A stretch of 64,000 bases of DNA, taken from contig NZ_CP067170.1 in assembly GCF_028553885.1 (NCBI RefSeq), positions 62,001 to 126,000 of the forward strand, in the 5' to 3' direction. Source of the stretch: Paracoccus aestuarii. GTDB lineage: Bacteria; Pseudomonadota; Alphaproteobacteria; Rhodobacterales; Rhodobacteraceae. The notes beneath the pieces were generated by a model. The model was not told where the DNA came from and ran no database searches. It was given only the letters and a program-made list of their open reading frames with translations. This document shows positions 47,184 to 55,924 of this stretch, one piece after another. Every line of letters starts with the position of its first letter. The stretch's first letter is position 1. A program made the position numbers and the translations under genes.

Positions 47184-48258
47184 GCCGCTCCTGCCATCTG
47201 TCGGAAAGTGACGGAAGACACGAACTTACGTCGGCTTCTTCCGGGGTGGTTCGGGCCAGCCCACTGCAATGCTGGGTCGACGCGGGAGGTTCGCCGGGTT
47301 CTGAATGCGCGCAGGGCGGTGCAACGGGTTATCATCGCATTGGAAATATCCGTGTGGGGTCTCTCACCGAACGTTCCCACCATCCCATGCGGCAGGTTTG
47401 GACAGCTCAATCGAGAAATGCCGGGGTGCAATCCTCTGCCGCTGCCGGCAACCGAACCGATGGCACGACCGCGATTCTTGCTCGGACTGAGGATGGTCGG
47501 GCTCGAGGGTCTTGTCCGCCAGCTTGCCCAGGAGGTTCTGCCCTGTCGTCCCACGATGTCCATGCCCAGGGCCGGCGCGGGGGTCGCACAGACCTATCGA
47601 TTTGCGATCAAGGACCCCCGGTCGCCTCACGGATTGGCTCGATGCCTTCTCGAGATCAGTCGGACAGGCGCTGTGTCGCAGGTCGAATAACCAATATTGG
47701 CGACGACGATTTCCGGCTCCCCTGGTTCCTGGCTGCGACATTTGTGATGCATCCTGGCCGTTCGGCCTGGCTCCGGATATGGGCCGAACGGGGGCCTGCC
47801 GCCGAGGATCGTTGCGCATAGCGGTCGCGCCGCCGCGCCGGATTGGTGCTGTCCTGCATCGCATATCGGCTGAGGATCTGCGTGCCGGGCCACCAACCGT
47901 GCCCTGCCCAAGTCTAGGCCTTCAACGACCCCGAAGGACGCGGTTCTGACGATGCCGAACTCCAGGCGTTGTCCAATGACTGGGCGCACGCCGATCAGGC
48001 GGACACATCGGAGTGACGGCGAAATGACATCATCTTGGCGGTCAATGTCGGGACCACGGACCGGAACATGCACCGGGCATGCCCTCAGACGAATGCCTTC
48101 TGCCAGAAGAGGTCAGTTGGAGAATGATAGGTTCAAGACTACCGCGTGCCCGCAGTCGATATTTTGTTGCGGAAGTAGCTTGACCCGGAAGACCCCGTTA
48201 CGGAAGTCGGGATCCCGCCTAATATCCGAAATCGTTCGAGGATCGCCGAGCAACCCAC
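47184..48258. other. Gene-poor stretch, probably decayed mobile DNA
   Basis: About 1.1 kb with lower coding density and only short, mutually exclusive open frames on both strands. None has a good ribosome-binding site or a protein family I recognise. Base composition is less biased than in flanking genes. It separates the methanol block from the DUF927 gene and may be a decayed insertion. I see no terminal repeats that would define it. Confidence 0.5.
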
Positions 48259-50034
48259 TCACATGACGGCATCTTTGCGGATCCTGTAGTAGCGCGGGCG
48301 TGTCTTGAACTGGCGACCCATCCGCCATTTCCACGAGTTCCGCTCGTCTCCGGGCGCCACGACCCCCTGCTTGACCAGCTCAGGAAGCAACGCGCGGAAA
48401 CCGGGGATCAGATTGGCCTGAGTGGCGGTCAGATATATGAACGTGTCGTCCTGCCAGCTGCGTTCCGGATCAGCCCTGTCGGCCTCGCTGCCGGCATCCA
48501 ACCACGAAAACACATCGCGGTTTTCGGCGATGAACGCTGCCAGACGCCGCACGACATTCCCTGGCTTCACTGTGCCATCCTGACCAGGAAGCCACCGCGC
48601 CGCGATCGCACCGAGCGCTTCCGTTGCGCTGCCCCTCGGCCATGGCAGAAGGCCGAAGGTGATCGCCATTTCTCCGGCCACGGCGACCAGGGCAAGGCGG
48701 CGCAGAGCCTCGCGCAGAGGGCCCTCGACAGCAGTCACGGGGCAATCCGCCCGCGCGCAGATCTTGGAGGCCATCGCAGCGATCCGTTCCGGGAGAACAC
48801 CGCCAAGGGCCTTCTGACCAGCAAGGATCTGCCCGATGAAGGCGGGGAGGAGATGACCATGATGCGCCTCTGCACCCTGCCTCAGGGCCGCAAGAAAACC
48901 ATCCGCATCCGCATGGCCATGCAGCGTCTGAAAGGCCCCGTAAGAACCAGTTCCCGCGGCAATGTCGATCACCCGCGAGGTCACGGCCGCCGCGACGATC
49001 TTGCGGTGCTGCGCCAGGAGATTGCTCAGGGGCCGTTCACCGGTGGAAAGCCGGATCCCATGCCAGGACCAGTCATGCGGGCCGACAGCCTCGTCTCCGA
49101 GGCCCGCCAGCCGTTCCAGAAGCCGCCCCGAGGGGTTCTCTGACAGGCAATCCAGATCCAGAAGCCCGTCGCAGGTTTGCTCCAGAAGGCGATCCAGCCG
49201 TTCCGTATCGATCGTCCAGCTCAGCCGCAGCGTTGGCGCATGATCCACGCTGGCGGCGATGAGGGCCAGGTGGGACTTTCCGATCGGACCCTTGCCGTGC
49301 AGGTGAAACGTCCCGGTCTGCATCCCGGCCGGCCGCATCAGGGGCGCGGCCAAGGCGGCGCAGATGGCAAAGATCATCAGGTCGTTGCCGAGGGCAGGGC
49401 GCGCGACGGCCTCCTGCCAGCCGGCCAGCGTGCCGGCCCGCTGCGGCGGCCGGGGATTTGCCAGAAGCGCCGGCCCGGGCTCCGTGGGACAGGCCCCCAG
49501 GCAAGTGCCGTCGGCACGCATGTAAACCTCCTCGCAAGAGGTCCGCAGCCATCCAGAGCGGTCGGTCCGCAGGGCGTCCGGGACGTTGCGCCAACCCTGC
49601 AGAAGCCTCTTCAAGGAGGACGACTGCCCGACCATGGTGAAGCCGTGATCGGCAAGCCGCGCGATGGCGCGGGATCCGTTCAGCGCGACATTCTCCAGCA
49701 CCATACGTGCAACAGAGCGGTGCCGCGTCGCAAAGGCCACCTCGACAGCGTAGCCCGAGCCGTCCTGCCGCCGTGCCCATCGGAGCGGCAGGATCAGGTC
49801 GCAGATCCGGGTATTGTCCATGTCGCAGATGAACCCGGCCTTGAGTTTGAAACCGGAATGCAGGCCCGATGCCACCCGGTCTTCCAGCTCCTCCATCGTC
49901 AGCATGCGCAGTGCTGGTTCTGTCAGGTCAGCGCTTTGAGCCGCGAGAGACCAAGGGCGCGTCCCGGCCGATCCTTCCATGCCGTTGCTCATCATGTCGT
50001 TCATACGCGGCTCCATCATCATGCGGGTCGACAT
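48259..50034 (-). CDS. DUF927 domain protein (mobile-element helicase-like)
   Basis: This 591-aa protein has the DUF927 core from about residue 155 to 420: a WQEAV segment, FHLHGKGPIGKSHL with a Walker A variant (247-254, GKGPIGKS), SWTIDTERLD and a Walker B-like GLLDLD at 290-295. DUF927 proteins are found in prophages and integrative elements, often as replication helicases or primase partners. No integrase or phage genes accompany it here. Several ATGs within the first 20 codons make the start uncertain. Iteron-like repeats lie immediately upstream of the gene. Confidence 0.75.
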   Translation of the reverse strand: MSTRMMMEPRMNDMMSNGMEGSAGTRPWSLAAQSADLTEPALRMLTMEELEDRVASGLHSGFKLKAGFICDMDNTRICDLILPLRWARRQDGSGYAVEVAFATRHRSVARMVLENVALNGSRAIARLADHGFTMVGQSSSLKRLLQGWRNVPDALRTDRSGWLRTSCEEVYMRADGTCLGACPTEPGPALLANPRPPQRAGTLAGWQEAVARPALGNDLMIFAICAALAAPLMRPAGMQTGTFHLHGKGPIGKSHLALIAASVDHAPTLRLSWTIDTERLDRLLEQTCDGLLDLDCLSENPSGRLLERLAGLGDEAVGPHDWSWHGIRLSTGERPLSNLLAQHRKIVAAAVTSRVIDIAAGTGSYGAFQTLHGHADADGFLAALRQGAEAHHGHLLPAFIGQILAGQKALGGVLPERIAAMASKICARADCPVTAVEGPLREALRRLALVAVAGEMAITFGLLPWPRGSATEALGAIAARWLPGQDGTVKPGNVVRRLAAFIAENRDVFSWLDAGSEADRADPERSWQDDTFIYLTATQANLIPGFRALLPELVKQGVVAPGDERNSWKWRMGRQFKTRPRYYRIRKDAVM

Positions 50035-50076
50035 GGCGACGCCCGATGCTTTCCACGATGAGCAGGCTCATTGTCC

Positions 50077-50208
50077 TTGGACCGTTGGACCGTTGGACCA
50101 GAGCCGCGTCATGATCGGAGAGAACAGGGGCGATCACCTGATTCGACCATCCGCAGAAACAAGAAAAAGTCTCGCGGCATGTGTTGAGCATCCGCAGGTA
50201 TCCGCAGC
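50077..50208. repeat. Two families of short iteron-like repeats upstream of DUF927
   Basis: TTGGACCG occurs three times back to back (50077-50100, last copy ending in A). ATCCGCAG occurs at 50150, 50191 and 50201. Two further TTGGACCG copies follow at 50417 and 50429, and an inverted one (CGGTCCAA) at 50995. The first cluster begins 43 bp upstream of the DUF927 start. The pattern resembles replication iterons or an autoregulatory operator. Confidence 0.55.
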
Positions 50209-51003
50209 TGCCCAGATGGAACCAACTGACAGAACAGGGCCACGAAACTTGCAGTTTTGCTGACACAACAAGGGGAAATTACGGAGCCGCGCTAGAAATG
50301 ATAGACGTTTAATCCGCCGCATTTTGTATCAAGCATGGGAGGAGCCGCGGCAGCAATGACGATGGCCCTGCCGTCGTCGCCGTGATCTCGCCGGGTCAGA
50401 TGACGTCACGCATGCCTTGGACCGGCAATTGGACCGAATCGTCAGGGATGATCAGAATCCCTTTGCTCACGTTGGGAGTGGCCTCCACCTGACCAAGCTG
50501 TGGAACCTCCCATGATGCGGATCTGCAGGCTTTCCTTTTCCTGTAACCCCGTTTCCAACGCAACTATCTGCCTCTCAAACTCGCCCTTCCGAGATGCCAG
50601 CGGCAGGAAGTCCCATGACAGTGCCGAGGTGACTATCGGTGGTAATATTGTCGTTCACACCGGGGGGATCTACATCGCCGGTCACGCCTCTCAGGCCGGA
50701 CGGAGAAACCAGGCGTGGCAATATGCCCATCCGGTGACAACTGGGAACGATGTCATATACCGAGCGGAAGTATCGATCTTGTTTGGCGATGTGCTCGATG
50801 CAGGCCCGGTGATTCCTGCAGGTTCCAATGACTGCGGCAAGATGTTTGCATCGATTTTTTCGGCGGCAACCCTGCCTGCGTTATCCATGAGTTCGAAAAG
50901 CAAGTCGCGTTGCGGTATCGCTGATCCTATCGAAGAAGCGTGACTGGCCCGTGTGCAGCCAACATGCTCTCAATTGGAAACCTCCAGCGAAGCACGGTCC
51001 AAG
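50209..51003. other. Intergenic region without a supported gene
   Basis: It holds the outlying TTGGACCG copies and a TGACGTCA palindrome at 50401-50408. A 147-codon open frame (50500-50943, plus) lacks a convincing ribosome-binding site and resembles no family I know, so I do not call it a gene. Locally AT-richer stretches near 50280-50335 could hold promoters. Confidence 0.4.
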
Positions 51004-51570
51004 ATGACTGATCTCAAATGGCTGAACCCGCCCGAACACGTGACACAGGACGGTGACGTGATCAGGGTCACCACCGGTGACAAGACCGACTTCTGGCGCG
51101 GAACATTCTACGGGTTCTTTCGTGACAGCGGCCATTTCCTCCATCAGCGCGTCGAAGGTGATTTCACGGCAGAGGTGACTGTAAGCGGCGACTACAGGGC
51201 GCTCTATGATCAGGCAGGACTGATGATCCGGCTCAGCGAAAGCCACTGGATCAAGGCAGGCATCGAACGCACGGACGGAAAGAACTATTTCTCGGTCGTC
51301 GTGACCAACACCATGTCGGATTGGTCGCTTGTCGAGGTTCCCGGTGATCCGACGGACATCCGCATTCGCCTAACGCGCCATGCCGAAGCCATCCGGGTTC
51401 AGTACAGTCCGGTCGAAGCGACGTTCGTCCCAGTTCGGCTGGCATATTTTCCCCCAACCACTGCGGTGGATGTCGGGATGATGTGCTGTTCGCCGCAGCG
51501 TTCCGGTTTCGAGGCAACTTTCAAGGACTTCCGAGTGAAAGAGGCGATTTCCCGCGACTTGCATGCTTGA
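51004..51570 (+). CDS. DUF1349 domain protein (concanavalin A-like fold)
   Basis: This 188-aa soluble protein covers the whole DUF1349 domain, with DFWRGTFYGFFRDSGHFLH near residues 26-44, YDQAGLMIRLSESHWIKAGIE-type core near 75-95 and a late GMMCCSPQ. The fold is a lectin-like beta sandwich; function in bacteria is not established. I start at the ATG at 51004, because the homologous part begins soon after it; a start at 50953 adds an unrelated leader. The ribosome-binding site is weak and an inverted TTGGACCG copy ends 1 bp before the ATG. Confidence 0.75.
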   Translation: MTDLKWLNPPEHVTQDGDVIRVTTGDKTDFWRGTFYGFFRDSGHFLHQRVEGDFTAEVTVSGDYRALYDQAGLMIRLSESHWIKAGIERTDGKNYFSVVVTNTMSDWSLVEVPGDPTDIRIRLTRHAEAIRVQYSPVEATFVPVRLAYFPPTTAVDVGMMCCSPQRSGFEATFKDFRVKEAISRDLHA

Positions 51571-51954
51571 CCGTTGTGGACGGCAAACTAACGAAACGGT
51601 GCAAGGAAGACTCTCGGCAGCTACTCTGATGGAGGATCGACCAGTAGCCCGACGATCAACCTTGCTGGGTGCAAGCGCCAATGGCCAGCTTGAGGATGTT
51701 GCGCGGGCACCTTCGTCAGTGGTCGAGCGACAATAATAGGCCGAGCGCGCTGGTCAGAGGTAGCCTTGGACTGTCCCGGACGTCAGGTTTGGCAGATCAA
51801 TATGAACACCCGATCTGCGATAGTCTCACAAGGTGCAGCGAATGCATTCGCTGCAGGAGCCCGGGTGACATATTCAGCGATTGAACTTTTGCCATGCCGC
51901 ATCTGCACCGCCAAAGCGGGCATTGCTTCTCTTCGATATTGTGTCGGCAACGAC
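51571..51954. other. Intergenic region before kdpE end, no gene seen
   Basis: About 380 bp containing only short overlapping frames without family likeness or ribosome-binding sites. It separates the DUF1349 gene from the end of the convergent kdp operon. A clear terminator for either side is not visible. Confidence 0.4.
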
Positions 51955-52641
51955 CTATGTGCTCGCGAAGCGGTAGCCGACACCGGCCTCGGTGAAGATG
52001 TAGCGGGGATCACCGGCATCATCGCCGATCTTGGTGCGCAACTGCCTGATGAAGACGCGGAGATATTGGCTGTCTTCACGATGCGCCGGACCCCAGATAT
52101 GCTCCAGCGCAGCGCCCTGCGTCACCAGCCGGCCCGCATTCGAGGCCAAGAGCCATAACAGGTCGAACTCCTTCCGGGTCAGGTGGATCGGCGCGCCGTT
52201 CTTGCCGACGGTGCGCGTGGCGGCGTCGATCGTCAGATCGGCGATCTGCAGAACGGCGCCGTGCGGCGTCGATGCGCTGCGGTCGCGAAGAATGCCGCGC
52301 AGGCGCGCCAGCAATTCCCCGATGCCGAAGGGCTTGGTGACGTAATCCTGCGCGCCGGCGTCCAGCAGGGCTACCTTTTCGGCCTCGTCGGCGCGCACCG
52401 ACAGGATCAGTACCGGCACCTGGCTCCATTCCCGCAGGCGCTTCAGCACCTCGCGTCCGTCGAGGTCGGGCAGGCCAAGGTCCAGGATCACCGCCTCGGG
52501 CGTGGTCAGGGCGGCGGCCTCAATTCCGGCGCGGCCGGTGGCTGCCTCGGTGACGTAGTGGCCCTCGGCTTCCAGCGCGACGCGCAGGAAGCGGCGGATG
52601 GGGGCCTCGTCGTCCACGATGAGGATGCGGGCGGGCGTCAT
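51955..52641 (-). CDS. kdpE: Response regulator KdpE
   Basis: This 228-aa OmpR-type regulator has a receiver domain (acidic pair Asp10-Asp11, phospho-acceptor Asp54 in VILDLGLPD) and a winged-helix DNA-binding domain (about 130-225, with LTRKEFDLLWLL and a YLRVFIRQLRTKIG recognition region). It activates the Kdp potassium pump genes when phosphorylated by KdpD. Its ATG overlaps the kdpD stop by 4 bp, so the regulators are translated together at the end of the structural operon. Confidence 0.93.
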   Translation of the reverse strand: MTPARILIVDDEAPIRRFLRVALEAEGHYVTEAATGRAGIEAAALTTPEAVILDLGLPDLDGREVLKRLREWSQVPVLILSVRADEAEKVALLDAGAQDYVTKPFGIGELLARLRGILRDRSASTPHGAVLQIADLTIDAATRTVGKNGAPIHLTRKEFDLLWLLASNAGRLVTQGAALEHIWGPAHREDSQYLRVFIRQLRTKIGDDAGDPRYIFTEAGVGYRFAST

Positions 52642-55319
52642 GCGGGGGCCTCCGGGTTGGCCAGCGGCAGGGTCAGGGCGATGCGGGTGCCGGTGCCGTC
52701 CGGCTGCGACGGCTCGGCCTTGATCCGCCCGCCATGCGCTTCGACGATCCCGCGGGCGATGGCAAGACCGAGACCGGTCCCGGCACGCTGTCCGTCCCCT
52801 TCGGCCACGCGGTAGAACATGTCGAAGACCCGGGCGCGGGCCCCGGGTGGGATGCCCGGTCCGGTGTCGCTGACGGAAAGCTCGGCCTGGGTGCCCTTGA
52901 TGCAGGCCGCAACGGTGATGGCGCTTCTGTCGGGGGCGTATTTCGCGGCATTGTCCAGAAGGTTCATCACCACCTGCTCGATCAGCAGCGGGTCGGCCAG
53001 AACCGGCGGCAGGCCCTCAGGCACATCGACCCTGACGTGATGATCGCGCAGCGCGCCGCGCAGGCGGTGGCGGGCGCTGCCCGCGATTTCGCGCAGATCG
53101 GCCGCCAGCCGCCTAAGAACCAGCGCGCCATGGCCGAGCCGCGTCATGTCCAGCAGGTTCTGGATATAGCGGTCGAGCCGCTCGCCCTCGTCGCGAATGG
53201 TTTCGGCCATCGCGCCGCGTGCGTGATCGGGAAGCTCCAGCGCCGGATCGGCCAGTGTCGAGGCGGCGCCGATGATCGAGACCAAGGGCGTGCGCAGATC
53301 GTGGCTGACGGAGGACAGGAGCGCCGCCCGCAGCCGCTCGGCCTCGGAGGCGACGAGCGCCTGTTCCAGATCGCCCTGCAGCGCGATCCGCTCCAGCGCG
53401 ACGCCCAGTTGGTCGGTCATCGCGTCCAGAAGGCGCCGGTCGACAGGGGCAATCGAGCGACCGTCCGGAAAGGTGATGCCGAGGACGGCAAGCGGCCGCT
53501 CGCCCCGGCCCACGGGCAGGAACAGCCAAGCGCTAGCTGGCAAGGTGCCCGAGCCGCGACCCGCTTCCTCGCCGCGGCGCCAGGCATATTCGGCAGCCGA
53601 GGCGTCGCGCAGGGCAAGATCCTCGCGCAGGGGTTCGGCGGCCTCGATGGCCGGGCGGCCGCCCGGGCCAGGGCGCAGCAGCACGGTCTCGCAGCCAAGC
53701 GCGGCGCGGACATGGCTGGCGGCCGCGCGCAGCACTTCAACCGAGGAGGCGGCCCCGGCAACCTGACGCGCAAAATCGTAGAGCAGGTTCGTGCGCAGGG
53801 CGATCTCGCGTTGCGCCAAGGCTCTGTCGCGCAGTCGGGCGGCCAGGTTTCCCGTCAGGATCGACGCGATCAGGAAGAGGACCAGCGTCAGGATCTGGTC
53901 CTGTCGGATCACGAAGAGCGTGCTGCGTGGGTCAGTGAAGAAGAAGTTATAGGTCAGGAAGCTGAGACAGGACGCATAGAGCGAGGGCCACAGCCCCTGC
54001 CGCGCGGCCACCGTGATGACCCCGGTCATGAAGATCAGCGCCAGCGACGGGACGGGGAAAACCCAATCCGCCGCAAAGGCGATGAGGCCGGTGGCCGCCA
54101 CGGTCAGCGTGGCCTTGCCATAGGCGCGCGGGTCGCGTTCGAGCGGCCATATCCGGGTGGGCGCGGGCGCGGGCTCGCCCTTGGGTTCGGAGACGACCGT
54201 CACCTCGAAATCGCGGCCGCCATCGATGACGGCGCTGGCCACATCCTCGCGCCACAGGCGCCGCCAGATCGGGCGGGCGCGGGCCCGGCCCAGCAGGATG
54301 CGACTGACATTGCGGCGGCGGGCATAGTCCAGGATCTCGGTCGCGATCGGTCCCGCCGCCTGCAGGGTTGCGACCTCCGCGCCAAGGCGCTCGGCCAGGC
54401 GCAGCGCCTGCGCGACCATGTCCTTGTCGGGGTCCGAGGCTGCTTCGGCATCGGCCGGGGTGACGGTGACCACCACCCATTCGACCCGCGCCCGATCAGC
54501 CATCCGCTTGGCGGTGCGGACCAGCGTCCGGGCAACCGGGCTCTCGGACAGCGCAACAAGGATACGCTCTTGAGCGGGCCACGGGCCGCCGATGGCGTTG
54601 GCGCGCATATGCTCCTGCAGCTGTGCGTCCACCCGGTCGGCGGCGGCGCGCATGGCCATCTCGCGCAGCGCCGTCAGGTTGCCCTTGGAAAAGAAGTTCT
54701 GCACCGCCCGCGCGATCTGGTCCTGGACATAGACCTTGCCCGCGCGCAGCCGCTCGATCAGCTCCTCGGTCGGCAGGTCGATCAGCTCGACCTCGTCCGC
54801 GCGCTCCAGCACGGCGTCCGGCACCGTCTCGCGCACGCGCACGCCAGAGATGCGGGCGACGCGGTCGTTCAGCGTTTCCAGATGCTGGACGTTCAGCGTG
54901 GTCAGCACGTCGATGCCCGCGGCCAGCACCTCCTCGACATCCTGCCAGCGCTTCTCGTGGCGCGAGCCAGGAATGTTGGAATGGGCAAGCTCGTCGATCA
55001 GCGCCAGAGCCGGGCGACGGTCCAGAAGTGCATCGAGGTCCATCTCGTGCAGGATGCGGTCGCGATAGAAATGCGCCCGCTTGGGCAACAGCGTCAGGCC
55101 TTGCAGCAGGGTCTCGGTCTCGGCGCGGCCATGGGTTTCCACGACGGCGGCGACCACGTCCACGCCCTCGGCCGCCCGGCGTCGCGCGGCCTCCAGCATG
55201 GCATAGGTCTTGCCGACGCCGGGCGCCGCGCCGAGGAAGATCTTGAGCCGCCCGCGCCCCTCGCGCCCGGCCTCTGCCAGAAGAGCCTCGGGTTCGGGAC
55301 GCAGGTCGGTCGGGGTCAT
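52638..55319 (-). CDS. kdpD: Sensor histidine kinase KdpD
   Basis: This 893-aa protein has the KdpD N-terminal ATP-binding domain (Walker A GAAPGVGKT at 30-38), a USP-like domain (about 250-370) and four clustered membrane helices (about 400-500). A GAF region, HisKA (SSVSHDLRTPLVSI) and HATPase (NLLDNAAKYAP, DTGPGIPPGAR, TGLGLAIARGI) follow. It senses potassium limitation. The gene lies 3 bp after kdpC, which is unusual only in that structural and regulatory genes form one tight operon. Confidence 0.93.
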   Translation of the reverse strand: MTPTDLRPEPEALLAEAGREGRGRLKIFLGAAPGVGKTYAMLEAARRRAAEGVDVVAAVVETHGRAETETLLQGLTLLPKRAHFYRDRILHEMDLDALLDRRPALALIDELAHSNIPGSRHEKRWQDVEEVLAAGIDVLTTLNVQHLETLNDRVARISGVRVRETVPDAVLERADEVELIDLPTEELIERLRAGKVYVQDQIARAVQNFFSKGNLTALREMAMRAAADRVDAQLQEHMRANAIGGPWPAQERILVALSESPVARTLVRTAKRMADRARVEWVVVTVTPADAEAASDPDKDMVAQALRLAERLGAEVATLQAAGPIATEILDYARRRNVSRILLGRARARPIWRRLWREDVASAVIDGGRDFEVTVVSEPKGEPAPAPTRIWPLERDPRAYGKATLTVAATGLIAFAADWVFPVPSLALIFMTGVITVAARQGLWPSLYASCLSFLTYNFFFTDPRSTLFVIRQDQILTLVLFLIASILTGNLAARLRDRALAQREIALRTNLLYDFARQVAGAASSVEVLRAAASHVRAALGCETVLLRPGPGGRPAIEAAEPLREDLALRDASAAEYAWRRGEEAGRGSGTLPASAWLFLPVGRGERPLAVLGITFPDGRSIAPVDRRLLDAMTDQLGVALERIALQGDLEQALVASEAERLRAALLSSVSHDLRTPLVSIIGAASTLADPALELPDHARGAMAETIRDEGERLDRYIQNLLDMTRLGHGALVLRRLAADLREIAGSARHRLRGALRDHHVRVDVPEGLPPVLADPLLIEQVVMNLLDNAAKYAPDRSAITVAACIKGTQAELSVSDTGPGIPPGARARVFDMFYRVAEGDGQRAGTGLGLAIARGIVEAHGGRIKAEPSQPDGTGTRIALTLPLANPEAPA

Positions 55320-55322
55320 GGA

Positions 55323-55913
55323 TCAGCCTTCGGTTGCGGGTGTAGTGGCCGCCAAGGGGAAGGCCTCGTCAAGAGCAAGGTTCACCGCCAGCACATTCAC
55401 CCGCGACTCGCCAAAGAGGCCGAGCCAGCGCGGCTCGACATGGGTCCCGATGAGCCGGCGCACGTCAGCCTCGGCCGCGCCCCGCGCCCCTGCGATGCGG
55501 GCGGCCTGCGCGGCCGCGTTCTGCGGTGAGACATGGGGATCGAGCCCGCTGCCCGAGGCGGTGACGGCATCGACCGGCACGCGCGTGGCGCCGGTCTCGC
55601 TGCGGAAGGCCTGGGCCCGCGCGGCCTGCTCGGCCAGCAGCTCGGCGCTGGTCGGGCCGAGATTGCTGGCCCCGGCGCTGGACGCGTCGAAATCCACGGC
55701 CGAGGGACGCGAGTGCAGGTATTGCGGCGCCGTGAAGCCTTGGCCGACGAGGGCCGATCCGACGATCCGACCGTTCCGTTCAATCAGGCTGACATTGGCC
55801 TTGGACGGCATCAGCGCCTGCCCAAGGCCGGTCATCGCCAGCGGATAGGCGAGGCCGGTCAGCAGGATCATCAGGCCGAGGGTCGCCAGCGCGGGACGGA
55901 TATGTTCGTTCAT
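55323..55913 (-). CDS. kdpC: Potassium-transporting ATPase subunit C
   Basis: This 196-aa subunit has one N-terminal membrane helix (ALATLGLMILLTGLAYPLAM) and the conserved PQYLHSRPSAVDFDA, SNLGPTS, DAVTASGSGLDPHVSPQNA and RVNVLAVNLAL motifs. It stabilises the KdpFABC complex. The start at 55913 is preceded by GGAGAGCGCC. Longer in-frame extension into kdpB is an artefact of GC-rich DNA. Confidence 0.95.
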   Translation of the reverse strand: MNEHIRPALATLGLMILLTGLAYPLAMTGLGQALMPSKANVSLIERNGRIVGSALVGQGFTAPQYLHSRPSAVDFDASSAGASNLGPTSAELLAEQAARAQAFRSETGATRVPVDAVTASGSGLDPHVSPQNAAAQAARIAGARGAAEADVRRLIGTHVEPRWLGLFGESRVNVLAVNLALDEAFPLAATTPATEG

Positions 55914-55924
55914 GGCGCTCTCCT

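Noticed and set aside
50077..50100. CRISPR array from tandem 8-bp repeats
   Set aside because: The repeats are too short and directly adjacent, with no spacers and no cas genes.
50500..50943. A 147-codon plus-strand frame as a gene
   Set aside because: No convincing ribosome-binding site, no family likeness, and the region is otherwise repeat-bearing and non-coding.
52734..55529. A 931-codon plus-strand open frame opposite kdpD
   Set aside because: kdpD on the other strand is unmistakable; the plus frame has no family motifs and a shadow-type composition.
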